Assembly: GCA_021792135.1 (NCBI GenBank)
Contig: JAJYVF010000002.1
Location: forward strand, 186,001 to 250,000
DNA from: Acidobacteriota bacterium
GTDB lineage: Bacteria; Acidobacteriota; Terriglobia; Terriglobales; Acidobacteriaceae
DNA length: 64,000 nucleotides
Direction of reading: 5' to 3'
Part shown: one piece after another, positions 41,275-48,745 of the stretch
How the letters are laid out: each line of letters begins with the position of its first letter
Numbering within the stretch: the first letter of the stretch is position 1
Notes under the pieces: generated by a model
Databases searched by the model: none
What the model was told of the DNA's origin: nothing
Seen by the model: only the letters and a program-made list of their open reading frames with translations
Translations under genes and position numbers: made by a program

Positions 41275-41508
41275 GCGATTTCGTGTACACAGGCAGTTTA
41301 CCGGAGAGGACAGGCAGCCTGCCGCGGACTCAGTAAGGCTGGTCGTGTGCAGATGGGACCTGCAGAAGGCGAACGCAGAGTTACCCAGTGATGGTGATTA
41401 TGACCCGCAGAGCGCATCACACCGCGACCGCGCTGCCGACTGGGGTCAAGTCAACGCCCGATCGAACGGCAGCGCTTCTCTGGCTCAGATCGCAGAGCGG
41501 AAACGAAG

Positions 41509-41540
41509 AGCGGCAGCATGGCTCACACCCTGCTGCCGCT
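41509..41540 (-). terminator. Hairpin after the VirB10-like gene, possible terminator
   Basis: AGCGGCAGCA (41509-41518) and TGCTGCCGCT (41531-41540) form a 10-bp stem, extended by GAAGA/TCTTC with a small bulge. On the minus strand it lies just after the stop codon and is followed by only a short T-run, so termination is plausible but not certain. Confidence 0.5.
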
Positions 41541-41554
41541 GGCTCTTCTGCAAG

Positions 41555-42535
41555 CTAATTCTTTGTCGGTGTCAATTCCATCGGCTCAGTGAGGCTGAAA
41601 ACCAGCACCGAACCCCGAGGCAGATCCGCTTCCTGGGGGTGCTGCAGGAATATGTGCGTGGTGACGAGGCCCGCACCCACCAGCGATCCGACGCCGGCGC
41701 CTGCCGGACCGGCGACCGCGCCGCCGGCAGCAGCGGCAACGCCCATTCCGGCGCCGTATTCGACGGCGTCTTTGGTGTAGTGGCTGTTGGCCTGAATGGC
41801 ACCTTCATCGTTACTGTGGGTCCCTGGGGCCTGCGACTCCACGACGGTGGCGTAGAGGTGATAGGCGGTGCCATCGGGCAGAATCACCACATCGGGACGC
41901 AGCCGGAGGGAGGCATGGGGTCCAAGGCGATGCCCCTCGGAGACGGCAGTGACGCGGCCGCGCATCTCCGAACCGGCCGGGATAATGATGCGGCCGTCCT
42001 TGTAGACGTTGCTGGTAACTGTACCCCGGAATGCCGCTCCCGCTGCGGTGTCGGTCGTGGACAGGTCCTGAGAGAGGCGGACGGTGATGTTGGTCGCGGC
42101 CGCCAGTTCGTTGGGATTGGAAGGCACGTAGTTGACAATGTCGTCGTCGGGATTCCAGGTACTGGCGTGCAGCTCCGCTTCCTTGTGCTGGGCATTCCAG
42201 GCGGCAATGGATTGCGCCGTGACGATGCCGTAATCGGGATCTTCAGACTGGGCTGCCGAAGCGGCCCTGGCTGAGGTCGTGGCCGGGGCTGCGGCCGGCT
42301 TCATCGGTATTGCGGCCGACGGCTTCGCCCTGGGAGCCGCCGGCGGAGGCGGTTCCGTATCGTCGTTGGCCAGGATCGTGGAGTCCGGCGGAGGGTGCGA
42401 AACCCCGGTGTACTGATCCTGATTGGGCTGGCTCTGGTTGTTTTGCGCGGTTTGCGAGGACTGGGCGAGGACCGCGGGGACGGAAATCGCGCCGGCAAGT
42501 GCGGCGGCGATCAGGATTCGGCCACTGGCGTTCAT
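41555..42535 (-). CDS. Exported protein with VirB10/TrbI-like C-terminal domain
   Basis: From the ATG at 42535 (MNASGRILIAAALAGAISVP, a signal peptide) it has 326 residues. A Gln/Pro/Ala-rich region is followed by a beta-rich domain: AGAAFRGTVTSNVYKDGRII, IPAGSEMRGRVTAVSEGHRL, PDVVILPDGTAYHLYATVVE, then a Gly/Ala-rich segment (AGMGVAAAAGGAVAGPAGAG, VGSLVGAGLV) and RGSVLVFSLTEPMEL. The 'IPAGSxxxGRV' strand, Gly-rich antenna-like region and final strand follow the VirB10/TrbI C-terminal pattern, but there is no N-terminal membrane anchor and no type IV secretion genes nearby. Such stand-alone proteins occur in Acidobacteria; the role is unknown. Confidence 0.65.
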   Translation of the reverse strand: MNASGRILIAAALAGAISVPAVLAQSSQTAQNNQSQPNQDQYTGVSHPPPDSTILANDDTEPPPPAAPRAKPSAAIPMKPAAAPATTSARAASAAQSEDPDYGIVTAQSIAAWNAQHKEAELHASTWNPDDDIVNYVPSNPNELAAATNITVRLSQDLSTTDTAAGAAFRGTVTSNVYKDGRIIIPAGSEMRGRVTAVSEGHRLGPHASLRLRPDVVILPDGTAYHLYATVVESQAPGTHSNDEGAIQANSHYTKDAVEYGAGMGVAAAAGGAVAGPAGAGVGSLVGAGLVTTHIFLQHPQEADLPRGSVLVFSLTEPMELTPTKN

Positions 42536-42636
42536 ATCGACACTTCTCCTGCTGCTGATGCCGGGCCCGAAAAGACAAACCCGAACCACCAAAGAGAGTC
42601 GCGGGGCAGCAGCTGCAATTTCAAGCGTAGCCTGGA

Positions 42637-42669
42637 GGGCAGCCCGCTGCCATGCGCGGCGGGCTGCCC
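42637..42669. repeat. 11-bp perfect inverted repeat
   Basis: GGGCAGCCCGC (42637-42647) and GCGGGCTGCCC (42659-42669) flank an 11-base loop, about 95 bases after the yqeY-like gene on the minus strand. It has no T-run; it could be a REP-like or 3'-end hairpin. Confidence 0.5.
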
Positions 42670-42762
42670 GAACCAGAGCGGTTACCTCAAGGAGTCCGGT
42701 GGAAGAGGAAAACTCGGGCGCTGCGTATACCCAGATTCGCATCGTATCTGCCGGGCGGTCTT

Positions 42763-43215
42763 CTACTGTGCCAGCCTGGCCTTCACGAGTTCGCTGACCA
42801 GACGCCCGTCCGCGCGCAGGCCGGAATGCTGGATACGGGCCTGCACGGCTTTCATGGCCGGCCCCATGTCTTTCGGTCCGAGGCCGGCTCCGGAGAGAGC
42901 CTCATCGACGATCTTTCTCAGCTCGTCTTCGCTGGCGGTTTTGGGGAGATAGCCTTCGATGAGGACAATTTCCCTTGCCTCTTTCGCGGCCAGCTCGGGG
43001 CGATTGCCCTTCTGGAACTGTTCGATGGAATCGCGGCGCTGTTTGATCATGGTGGTGAAGACCTGCTGCGCCTCGGGATCGCTGAGCGGGGCGCGCTTCT
43101 CGATCTCCCGGTTTTTCAGCGCGGCCTTGACCATCCGGAGGGTTGAAGTGCGTTCAGCGTCGTGGGCCTTCATGGCCGCGATCATATCCCGATCGATTTG
43201 CTTTACCAGATCCAT
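42763..43215 (-). CDS. GatB/YqeY-domain protein
   Basis: This 150-residue helical protein starts at the ATG at 43215 (MDLVKQIDRDMIAAMKAHDA). The core is ERTSTLRMVKAALKNREIEK, VFTTMIKQRRDSIEQFQKGN, REIVLIEGYLPKTASEDELR and DMGPAMKAVQARIQHSGLRA, which match YqeY proteins. These resemble the tail of GatB, the amidotransferase subunit that recognises tRNA, but YqeY itself has no proven biochemical role. The start at 43248 is less likely because the first 11 residues are not conserved in the family. Confidence 0.92.
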   Translation of the reverse strand: MDLVKQIDRDMIAAMKAHDAERTSTLRMVKAALKNREIEKRAPLSDPEAQQVFTTMIKQRRDSIEQFQKGNRPELAAKEAREIVLIEGYLPKTASEDELRKIVDEALSGAGLGPKDMGPAMKAVQARIQHSGLRADGRLVSELVKARLAQ

Positions 43216-43307
43216 GGGAGGGGGCTCTCCGATGCCCAAACCTTTCATTATAAGGACTCAGCTGCTGTCTGGCCGCCAGCTAGAATGGGAGGGAGGAAAC
43301 CGCCATC

Positions 43308-44528
43308 ATGATTCGTAAAACGCGACTGTTTACGCCTGGTCCGACGCCACTGCTGCCGGCAGCGCAGTTTGCCATGGCCGCCGCGGATATTCACCATCGC
43401 ACGCCTGAATTCCGCGCCCTGTATGAACGCGTGCTGGGCCAGCTGAAGACCTTTGTTGGCACGAAGAACGACGTGTTACTGCTGGCCTCGTCGGGAACCG
43501 GCGCCATGGAAGCCGCCGTTTCCAACCTGACCTCGCCCGGCGACCGCGTTCTTGTGCTTTCCGCCGGAAAATTCGGCGAGCGCTGGGAGGCGCTGACGAA
43601 GGCGTTTGGCTGCCAGGTGGACCTGGTCAGCGCGCCTTACGGCGAAACACTCGCGCCGAGCGAAGTGAAGAAGGCCCTGAGGCCGGAAACGAAGGCCGTG
43701 TTCGTGCAGGCAACCGAGTCCTCCACCGGCGTCCGGCATGACATCCAGGGAATTGGCCGGCTGCTGGGCGAGTCCGGCAGCGAAGCTCTGCTGATTGTCG
43801 ACGGAATCACCGGTCTGGGCACAACGAAGCTGGACGTGGACGGCTGGGGAGTGGATGTCATCATCGGCGGCTCGCAGAAGGCCGTGATGATCCCGCCAGG
43901 GCTGGCGTATCTGAGCCTGAGCGAGCGAGCGTGGAAGGCGGCCGAGACGTCGAAGAACCCGCGGTACTACTTCGACCTGAAGAAGGAACTGAAGAACGCG
44001 AAGAAGGGCGAATCTTCGTACACGCCGGCCGTGGCGCTGATTGCCGCGCTGGGCGCGGCGCTGGATTACATCGCCGTCCAGGGCGGAGGGGATCTGGCCG
44101 CCGGACGCGATGCGCTGGTGGAGAACGCCGAGACGTGTGCCGCCATGACACGGGCCGCCGTTGAAGCGCTGGGGCTGAAGCTGTTCGCACCGTCGGCTCC
44201 TTCGGCCGCGGCCACCGCCGTGCTGCCGCCGGCGGGCGTGGACTCGGGCGTGATCGTGAAAGAGCTGAAGAGCCGCTTCGCCGCCATCGTGACCAACGGC
44301 CAGGGAGAGATGAAGGGCAGGATCTTCCGCATTGCCCACATCGGCCTCTTCGATTACATGGACACCATCGCCATCATCGGCGCGCTCGAGCAGGTTGCCG
44401 CCGCAAATCTGAATCTGCCGGGATTTGCCTTCGGGCAGGCGCTGGCGGCGGCGCAGCAGGTCTTTGCTGAGCGGAGCGCCCCAGCGAAAACCGAGAAGGC
44501 ACCGGAGCCGGAGCTGGCGAAGGCGTAA
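43308..44528 (+). CDS. Class V aminotransferase (serine-pyruvate / alanine-glyoxylate type)
   Basis: In this 406-residue PLP enzyme, TRLFTPGPTPLLPAAQFAMA opens the family and HHRTPEFRALYERVLGQLK follows. LLASSGTGAMEAAVSNLTSP binds the cofactor phosphate, LLIVDGITGLGTTKLDVDGW holds the Asp, and VIIGGSQKAVMIPPGLAYLS carries the PLP Lys. A short Ala/Pro/Lys-rich C-terminal extension is not conserved. It lies 149 bases before serA in the same direction; in some organisms an enzyme of this family replaces SerC in serine synthesis, which would make these two genes one pathway. Substrate preference cannot be read from sequence. A GGGAGGAAA ribosome site precedes the ATG. Confidence 0.9.
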   Translation: MIRKTRLFTPGPTPLLPAAQFAMAAADIHHRTPEFRALYERVLGQLKTFVGTKNDVLLLASSGTGAMEAAVSNLTSPGDRVLVLSAGKFGERWEALTKAFGCQVDLVSAPYGETLAPSEVKKALRPETKAVFVQATESSTGVRHDIQGIGRLLGESGSEALLIVDGITGLGTTKLDVDGWGVDVIIGGSQKAVMIPPGLAYLSLSERAWKAAETSKNPRYYFDLKKELKNAKKGESSYTPAVALIAALGAALDYIAVQGGGDLAAGRDALVENAETCAAMTRAAVEALGLKLFAPSAPSAAATAVLPPAGVDSGVIVKELKSRFAAIVTNGQGEMKGRIFRIAHIGLFDYMDTIAIIGALEQVAAANLNLPGFAFGQALAAAQQVFAERSAPAKTEKAPEPELAKA

Positions 44529-44677
44529 CGGAACGAAGGCGGGGCAAACGGTCCCACCTTCCTTTAGCACAGCTGAAGCCGCGTCCCACAAACAGCGTTC
44601 GCGCCAGCAGCGTGCTCTTTTCAATCGGCAAAGATCGAGGAAACCAGGATTTTGCGGATCGCTCAGGAAAGGAAACG

Positions 44678-46255
44678 ATGAAAGTCGTACTTGCAGAAAA
44701 GGTTTCTCCGGCGACCCTGGCTGTGTTCCAGGCTGAGCCCGGATGGGAAGTGCTGACCCACGATCAGGTGAAGAATCTTCCCGAAGCGCTGAAGGATGCC
44801 GATGGGCTGGTGGTGCGCTCGGCGGTCCAGGTGGACGATACCCTGATCGCCGCAGCTCCGAGGCTGCGCGTGATCGGGCGCGCGGGCGTCGGGGTGGACA
44901 ACATCGACGCGGAGGCGGCGACGCGGCGTGGCATCGTGGTCATGAACACGCCGGGCGCGAATGCCATTGCCGTGGCCGAACTGACGATGGGGCTGATGAT
45001 CGCACTGGCCCGGCAGCTTCCGCGCGCCGACTCGACGATGCACGCCGGTAAATGGGAAAAGAAGTCGCTGCAGGGCGGCGAGCTGCGCGGCAAAAAGCTC
45101 GGCATTCTGGGCCTGGGCCGCGTCGGTCTCGAGGTGGCTCGCCGCGCGCGCAGCTTCGGCATGGAGCTGCTGGGACACGATCCCTTCGTTTCGGCATCGA
45201 TTGCGCGCGAGAACGCGATCCGTCTGGTTTCCGCGGAGGAGTTGTTCGCGCAGTCGGATTATCTGACCCTGCACGTGGGTCTGACACCGCAGACCGCGGG
45301 CATCATCAATGCGACGACTCTGGCAACGATGAAGAGGGGAGTGCGCATCATCAACTGCGCGCGGGGCGAGCTGATCGAGGAGAGCGCGCTGGCCGAGGCA
45401 CTGAAGAGCGGGCAGGTGGGAGGCGCGGCGCTGGATGTCTTCCACCAGGAGCCCCTGAAGAACTCGCCCTTTGCCGAGATGGACAATGTGATCCTGACGC
45501 CGCACATAGCCGGCTCGACGGCCGAGGCGCAGGAGGCTGTAGGCGTGCAGATCGCGCTTCAGGTACGCGAGTATCTGAAGTCCGGTGTGGTGCAGAATGC
45601 GGTCAATCTGCCTTCGCTGACGCATGAGGAATACGAGGAGCTGGCTCCCTACATGACCCTGGCAGAGCGGCTGGGGACGTTTCTGGCGCAGTTCCCGAAG
45701 GGCGCCATCGACAGCATCCAGGTCACGTATCACGGCAGGCTGGCCGAGACCAAGACGGAGCTGCTGCGCAACTGCGCCATCGCCGGGGTGCTCGGGCATC
45801 TGGAGCAGGTGAATCGGATCAATGCCGCCTCCGTGGCCGCTGAGCGCGGAATCCGCGTGCACGAGGAGAAGAAGGAAGCACCTCTGGGCGGAGCAGGCAC
45901 TGTGCTGCAGCTTTCCCTGCACACCTCCAGCGCGGAGATTACGGCCAGCGGGGCGGTTCTGCATGGCGACTCGCCGCGGCTGCTGCATCTGGACGGCATC
46001 GACATCGAGGCGCCGCTGCAGGGGACACTGCTGGCGATCCGGAACAAGGACGTACCGGGTGTGATCGGCCGGATCGGAACGATCCTGGGCGAGCACCAGA
46101 TCAACATCGCGAATTTCGCGCTGGGCCGGTCGAACGGAGGCATCGGGTCGACGGCTTTGGCCGTGCTCCAGATCGACGGCCAGGTAACGGACGCGGTGCT
46201 GCAGGAGCTGCGGTCGGTGCCGGCCATCACCGGGGTGCGTCAGGTTGCGCTGTAG
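44678..46255 (+). CDS. serA: D-3-phosphoglycerate dehydrogenase with ASB and ACT domains
   Basis: This is a 525-residue protein from the ATG at 44678 behind AGGAAAGGAAA. It catalyses the first step of serine synthesis. The substrate domain includes VVRSAVQVDDTLIAAAPRLR; the NAD-binding motif is LGILGLGRVGLEVARRARSF; catalytic sites appear in INCARGELIEESAL (Arg), the Glu of FHQEPLKNSPFAEMDNVILT and the His of PHIAGSTAEAQ. Residues about 320-450 are the allosteric substrate-binding (ASB) domain, and the C-terminus is an ACT domain (NKDVPGVIGRIGTILGEHQI, NIANFALGRSNGG). This is the long, type-I form, usually serine-inhibited. Confidence 0.95.
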   Translation: MKVVLAEKVSPATLAVFQAEPGWEVLTHDQVKNLPEALKDADGLVVRSAVQVDDTLIAAAPRLRVIGRAGVGVDNIDAEAATRRGIVVMNTPGANAIAVAELTMGLMIALARQLPRADSTMHAGKWEKKSLQGGELRGKKLGILGLGRVGLEVARRARSFGMELLGHDPFVSASIARENAIRLVSAEELFAQSDYLTLHVGLTPQTAGIINATTLATMKRGVRIINCARGELIEESALAEALKSGQVGGAALDVFHQEPLKNSPFAEMDNVILTPHIAGSTAEAQEAVGVQIALQVREYLKSGVVQNAVNLPSLTHEEYEELAPYMTLAERLGTFLAQFPKGAIDSIQVTYHGRLAETKTELLRNCAIAGVLGHLEQVNRINAASVAAERGIRVHEEKKEAPLGGAGTVLQLSLHTSSAEITASGAVLHGDSPRLLHLDGIDIEAPLQGTLLAIRNKDVPGVIGRIGTILGEHQINIANFALGRSNGGIGSTALAVLQIDGQVTDAVLQELRSVPAITGVRQVAL

Positions 46256-46350
46256 CTTCCCGGTAGAATGGATGTGTCGGGGTCGGGCGCTCAGGTGCCT
46301 GAGTGCCGCCAACCCCGAAAGAGCATTCAATCAATCGAGGAACACGGCAC

Positions 46351-46671
46351 GTGCCGCTTTACGAATATCGCTGCAAAAACTGCGCTCACCAGTTTGAAAA
46401 GATCCAGAGCTTCAGCGCTCCGGAAGAGAAAGAATGCCCGGTCTGCCAGGGACCGGTCGAACGTCTGATCTCGGCTCCGGCCGTGCAGTTCAAAGGCTCG
46501 GGCTGGTATGTAACGGATTACGCCGGCAAGGGTGCGTCGAAGCGGTCCGCCAGCGCAGATGGCGCGAAAAGCACGGACGGAAGCTCCGGGGAAAAATCCG
46601 CGCCTGCTTCTTCCGGCGGAAGCGGCAGCTCGTCGGCTCCTTCCGGGGCCAGGAGCGAATCGGGCAGCTAA
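46351..46671 (+). CDS. FmdB-family zinc-ribbon protein
   Basis: The GTG at 46351 gives the usual start (M)PLYEYRCKNCAHQFEKIQS, followed by FSAPEEKECPVCQGPVERLI, the two C-x2-C pairs of the FmdB/CxxC_CXXC_SSSS zinc ribbon, then VQFKGSGWYVTDYAGKG. The 45-residue tail is Ser/Gly/Ala-rich and probably disordered. 'FmdB' was named for a possible regulator of formamidase, but the family's function is unproven. The GTG start is chosen because the tyrosine-containing PLYEYRC motif begins directly after it. It is 95 bases after serA. Confidence 0.88.
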   Translation: MPLYEYRCKNCAHQFEKIQSFSAPEEKECPVCQGPVERLISAPAVQFKGSGWYVTDYAGKGASKRSASADGAKSTDGSSGEKSAPASSGGSGSSSAPSGARSESGS

Positions 46672-46948
46672 CCGATCCTGGCCCGCGACGGCGTCAGGGC
46701 TGCGCTCTGAAGACTCTCCTCATGTGGGCGATCGCGCCGGCTCAACCCCGCTTCCGGCCCGTAAGAAGTGCGCCCCGGGCTTCCTGCAATTTTTCTGTCC
46801 GAGGCTCGTCCTGACGTCGTATTATTCCCCTTCCTGAGATTTCCACACAGAGCACGCCCCTTACGAGGCTGCCAATTACGGGTTTGCGGGGACGCGTCAC
46901 AAAGGGAATGCCGCGGAGTGACCCCTGCACTTTTGGAGGTACCCAGAT

Positions 46949-48622
46949 TTGCGTACGCAGGTGACGAACCAGCCAAAGGATTCAGATACGCTTCGTAACC
47001 GATTCGGAGAGTGGAAGACCAGCACCATCCCTCAAACCCGTCCCCGATCCCGCATCCCGGCTGGTAATCGTCTGTCCTCTTCCTGCTCCGGCTTCATCAT
47101 CGCCGGACTGGCGTTCCTGACATTGTGCGCGGGTTGCGGTAATCCCGTCGTCCGCGGAACTGTGACGCCTACCGGCAACCCCCAGGTTGCTCTCTACACG
47201 ATCAACCCCCAGGCGCCCGCCACCGTGCGTGTTGTGTTCGGAACGACTACCGCTTACGGCTTGCGTACCTCGAGCCGGGCAACCCCCGTGTCCGGAGTCC
47301 CTGTCGGGATCTACGTCGCCGGCATGCTGGCCAACACCACATACCACATGCAGGCGGTGGTGCAGTACAACGACGGCACGACGGTCAAAGATACCGACCA
47401 TACATTTCAGACCGGAAGTTACCCGGCAGGCACCGTTCCATCAGTTACAGCCACGACAACGCCTGGTCAAACCCCGCAGCCAGGAATCGAGATCGTGAAC
47501 ACCACTCAATCCCCGGCGGGCATGTTTGCTGTCGATCTGTCCGGCAATGTGATCTGGGCGTATGAGGATAAACAGCCTGTCGGCCCCGACTGGCTGGCCC
47601 CCAAACTCCTGCCGAATGGTGACTTTGTTGCCCTCCGATCGCCTGCGTCATCCAGCGCCCTTAAGACGCCCTTCAATCCGTCAGAACCCAACGTCGTCCG
47701 CGAGTTCAATCTCGCGGGTGACACAGTGAAGCAGATCACCATGGCGCAACTCAACGCCGAGCTGGCAGCCAGGGGATACAGCCTGAACCTTCTGTATTTC
47801 TCCCATGACGTCACTCCCCTGCCCAACGGGCACTGGATCGTGATTGCGAACATGTTTAAGAACGTTGTGCTGAACGGGCAAACCACGCCCACCCAGGTCC
47901 TGGGCGACGTCATCATCGATCTGGATCAGGATCTCCAGCCAGTCTGGGTATGGAACGAGTTCGATCACCTGGACGTAAACCGCCACCCGTGGAACTTCCC
48001 GGACTGGACGCACACCAACGCCGTCATCTACTCCCCCGACGACGGCGATCTGATCGTTTCGATCCGTCATCAGAACTGGATCGTGAAGGTGAACTACAGC
48101 AACGGCGCCGGGAACGGTGCCATCGTATGGCGGTTAGGAGAAGGTGGTGACTTCAAACTCATCGGCGGCGTCGACCCCACAGACTGGAGTTATGCTCAGC
48201 ATGGCATCAATCTGACCACCCCTTATTCCGCGGGGATCTTTAGCCTGGCTGTGATGGACAACGGAGACGACAGGATGTATCCGGGCGATACGACAGCGGA
48301 AACCTGCGGAGTCAACGGAGCACCGGCCTGCTACAGTACCGTCCCGATCTATCAGATCGACGAAAGCGCGAAGACTGCGACGCTTGAGTTCCACCAGATC
48401 GCTCCAGCGGCCCTCTATAACGCCTGGGGCGGCGATGCCCTGACGCTTCCCAATGGCGATGTCGAGTACGATCTTTGCGGCCTGGTCGGCAACCCAGGCT
48501 CCCAAATTTTCGAAGTGACCGATCAGCCGGACCCGCAGACCGTCTGGAACCTCACCATTAACAATCGCCATGCCTATCGCTCCTATCGGCTGCCCAGTCT
48601 GTATCCGGGCGTGCAATGGTGA
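46949..48622 (+). CDS. Arylsulfotransferase (ASST)-like lipoprotein
   Basis: The TTG at 46949 has a GGAGGT ribosome site 8 bases upstream. The 557-residue product has a basic N-terminus, a membrane segment FIIAGLAFLTLCAGCGNPVV with a lipobox Cys, an Ig-like N-domain (VRVVFGTTTAYGLRTSSRAT, GMLANTTYHMQAVVQYNDGT) and a beta-propeller. Propeller motifs match ASST: NPSEPNVVREFNLAGDTVKQ, SHDVTPLPNGHWIVIAN, WTHTNAVIYSPDDGDLIVSI, RHQNWIVKVNY and SYAQHGINL, which places the conserved histidines. ASSTs move sulfate between phenols; substrates here are unknown. It stands alone, so a role in sulfated aromatic or glycan turnover is a guess. Confidence 0.85.
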   Translation: MRTQVTNQPKDSDTLRNRFGEWKTSTIPQTRPRSRIPAGNRLSSSCSGFIIAGLAFLTLCAGCGNPVVRGTVTPTGNPQVALYTINPQAPATVRVVFGTTTAYGLRTSSRATPVSGVPVGIYVAGMLANTTYHMQAVVQYNDGTTVKDTDHTFQTGSYPAGTVPSVTATTTPGQTPQPGIEIVNTTQSPAGMFAVDLSGNVIWAYEDKQPVGPDWLAPKLLPNGDFVALRSPASSSALKTPFNPSEPNVVREFNLAGDTVKQITMAQLNAELAARGYSLNLLYFSHDVTPLPNGHWIVIANMFKNVVLNGQTTPTQVLGDVIIDLDQDLQPVWVWNEFDHLDVNRHPWNFPDWTHTNAVIYSPDDGDLIVSIRHQNWIVKVNYSNGAGNGAIVWRLGEGGDFKLIGGVDPTDWSYAQHGINLTTPYSAGIFSLAVMDNGDDRMYPGDTTAETCGVNGAPACYSTVPIYQIDESAKTATLEFHQIAPAALYNAWGGDALTLPNGDVEYDLCGLVGNPGSQIFEVTDQPDPQTVWNLTINNRHAYRSYRLPSLYPGVQW

Positions 48623-48640
48623 TGGTCGGCCCTGCAGTGG

Positions 48641-48684
48641 TCGACCGTTCTGCGCTCTCGCACACATCTGCGGAGAACGGTCGA
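48641..48684. repeat. 11-bp perfect inverted repeat after the ASST-like gene
   Basis: TCGACCGTTCT (48641-48651) and AGAACGGTCGA (48674-48684) are separated by 22 bases, 19 bases after the stop. It may act as a 3'-end stem-loop between these convergent genes. No T-run. Confidence 0.5.
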
Positions 48685-48745
48685 TGACAGCGAGCCGCGC
48701 CGGAAACCAACGGAGGGGCGTGCGTCCCGGCATCAGAACACGGGC

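Noticed and set aside
41555-42535. Idea that the VirB10-like gene is part of the integrative element's transfer system
   Set aside because: It lies 18 kb away in backbone DNA among housekeeping genes, on the opposite strand.
44663-46330. 555-codon frame opposite serA
   Set aside because: Gln/Arg/His-rich antisense shadow; serA has complete motifs on the other strand.
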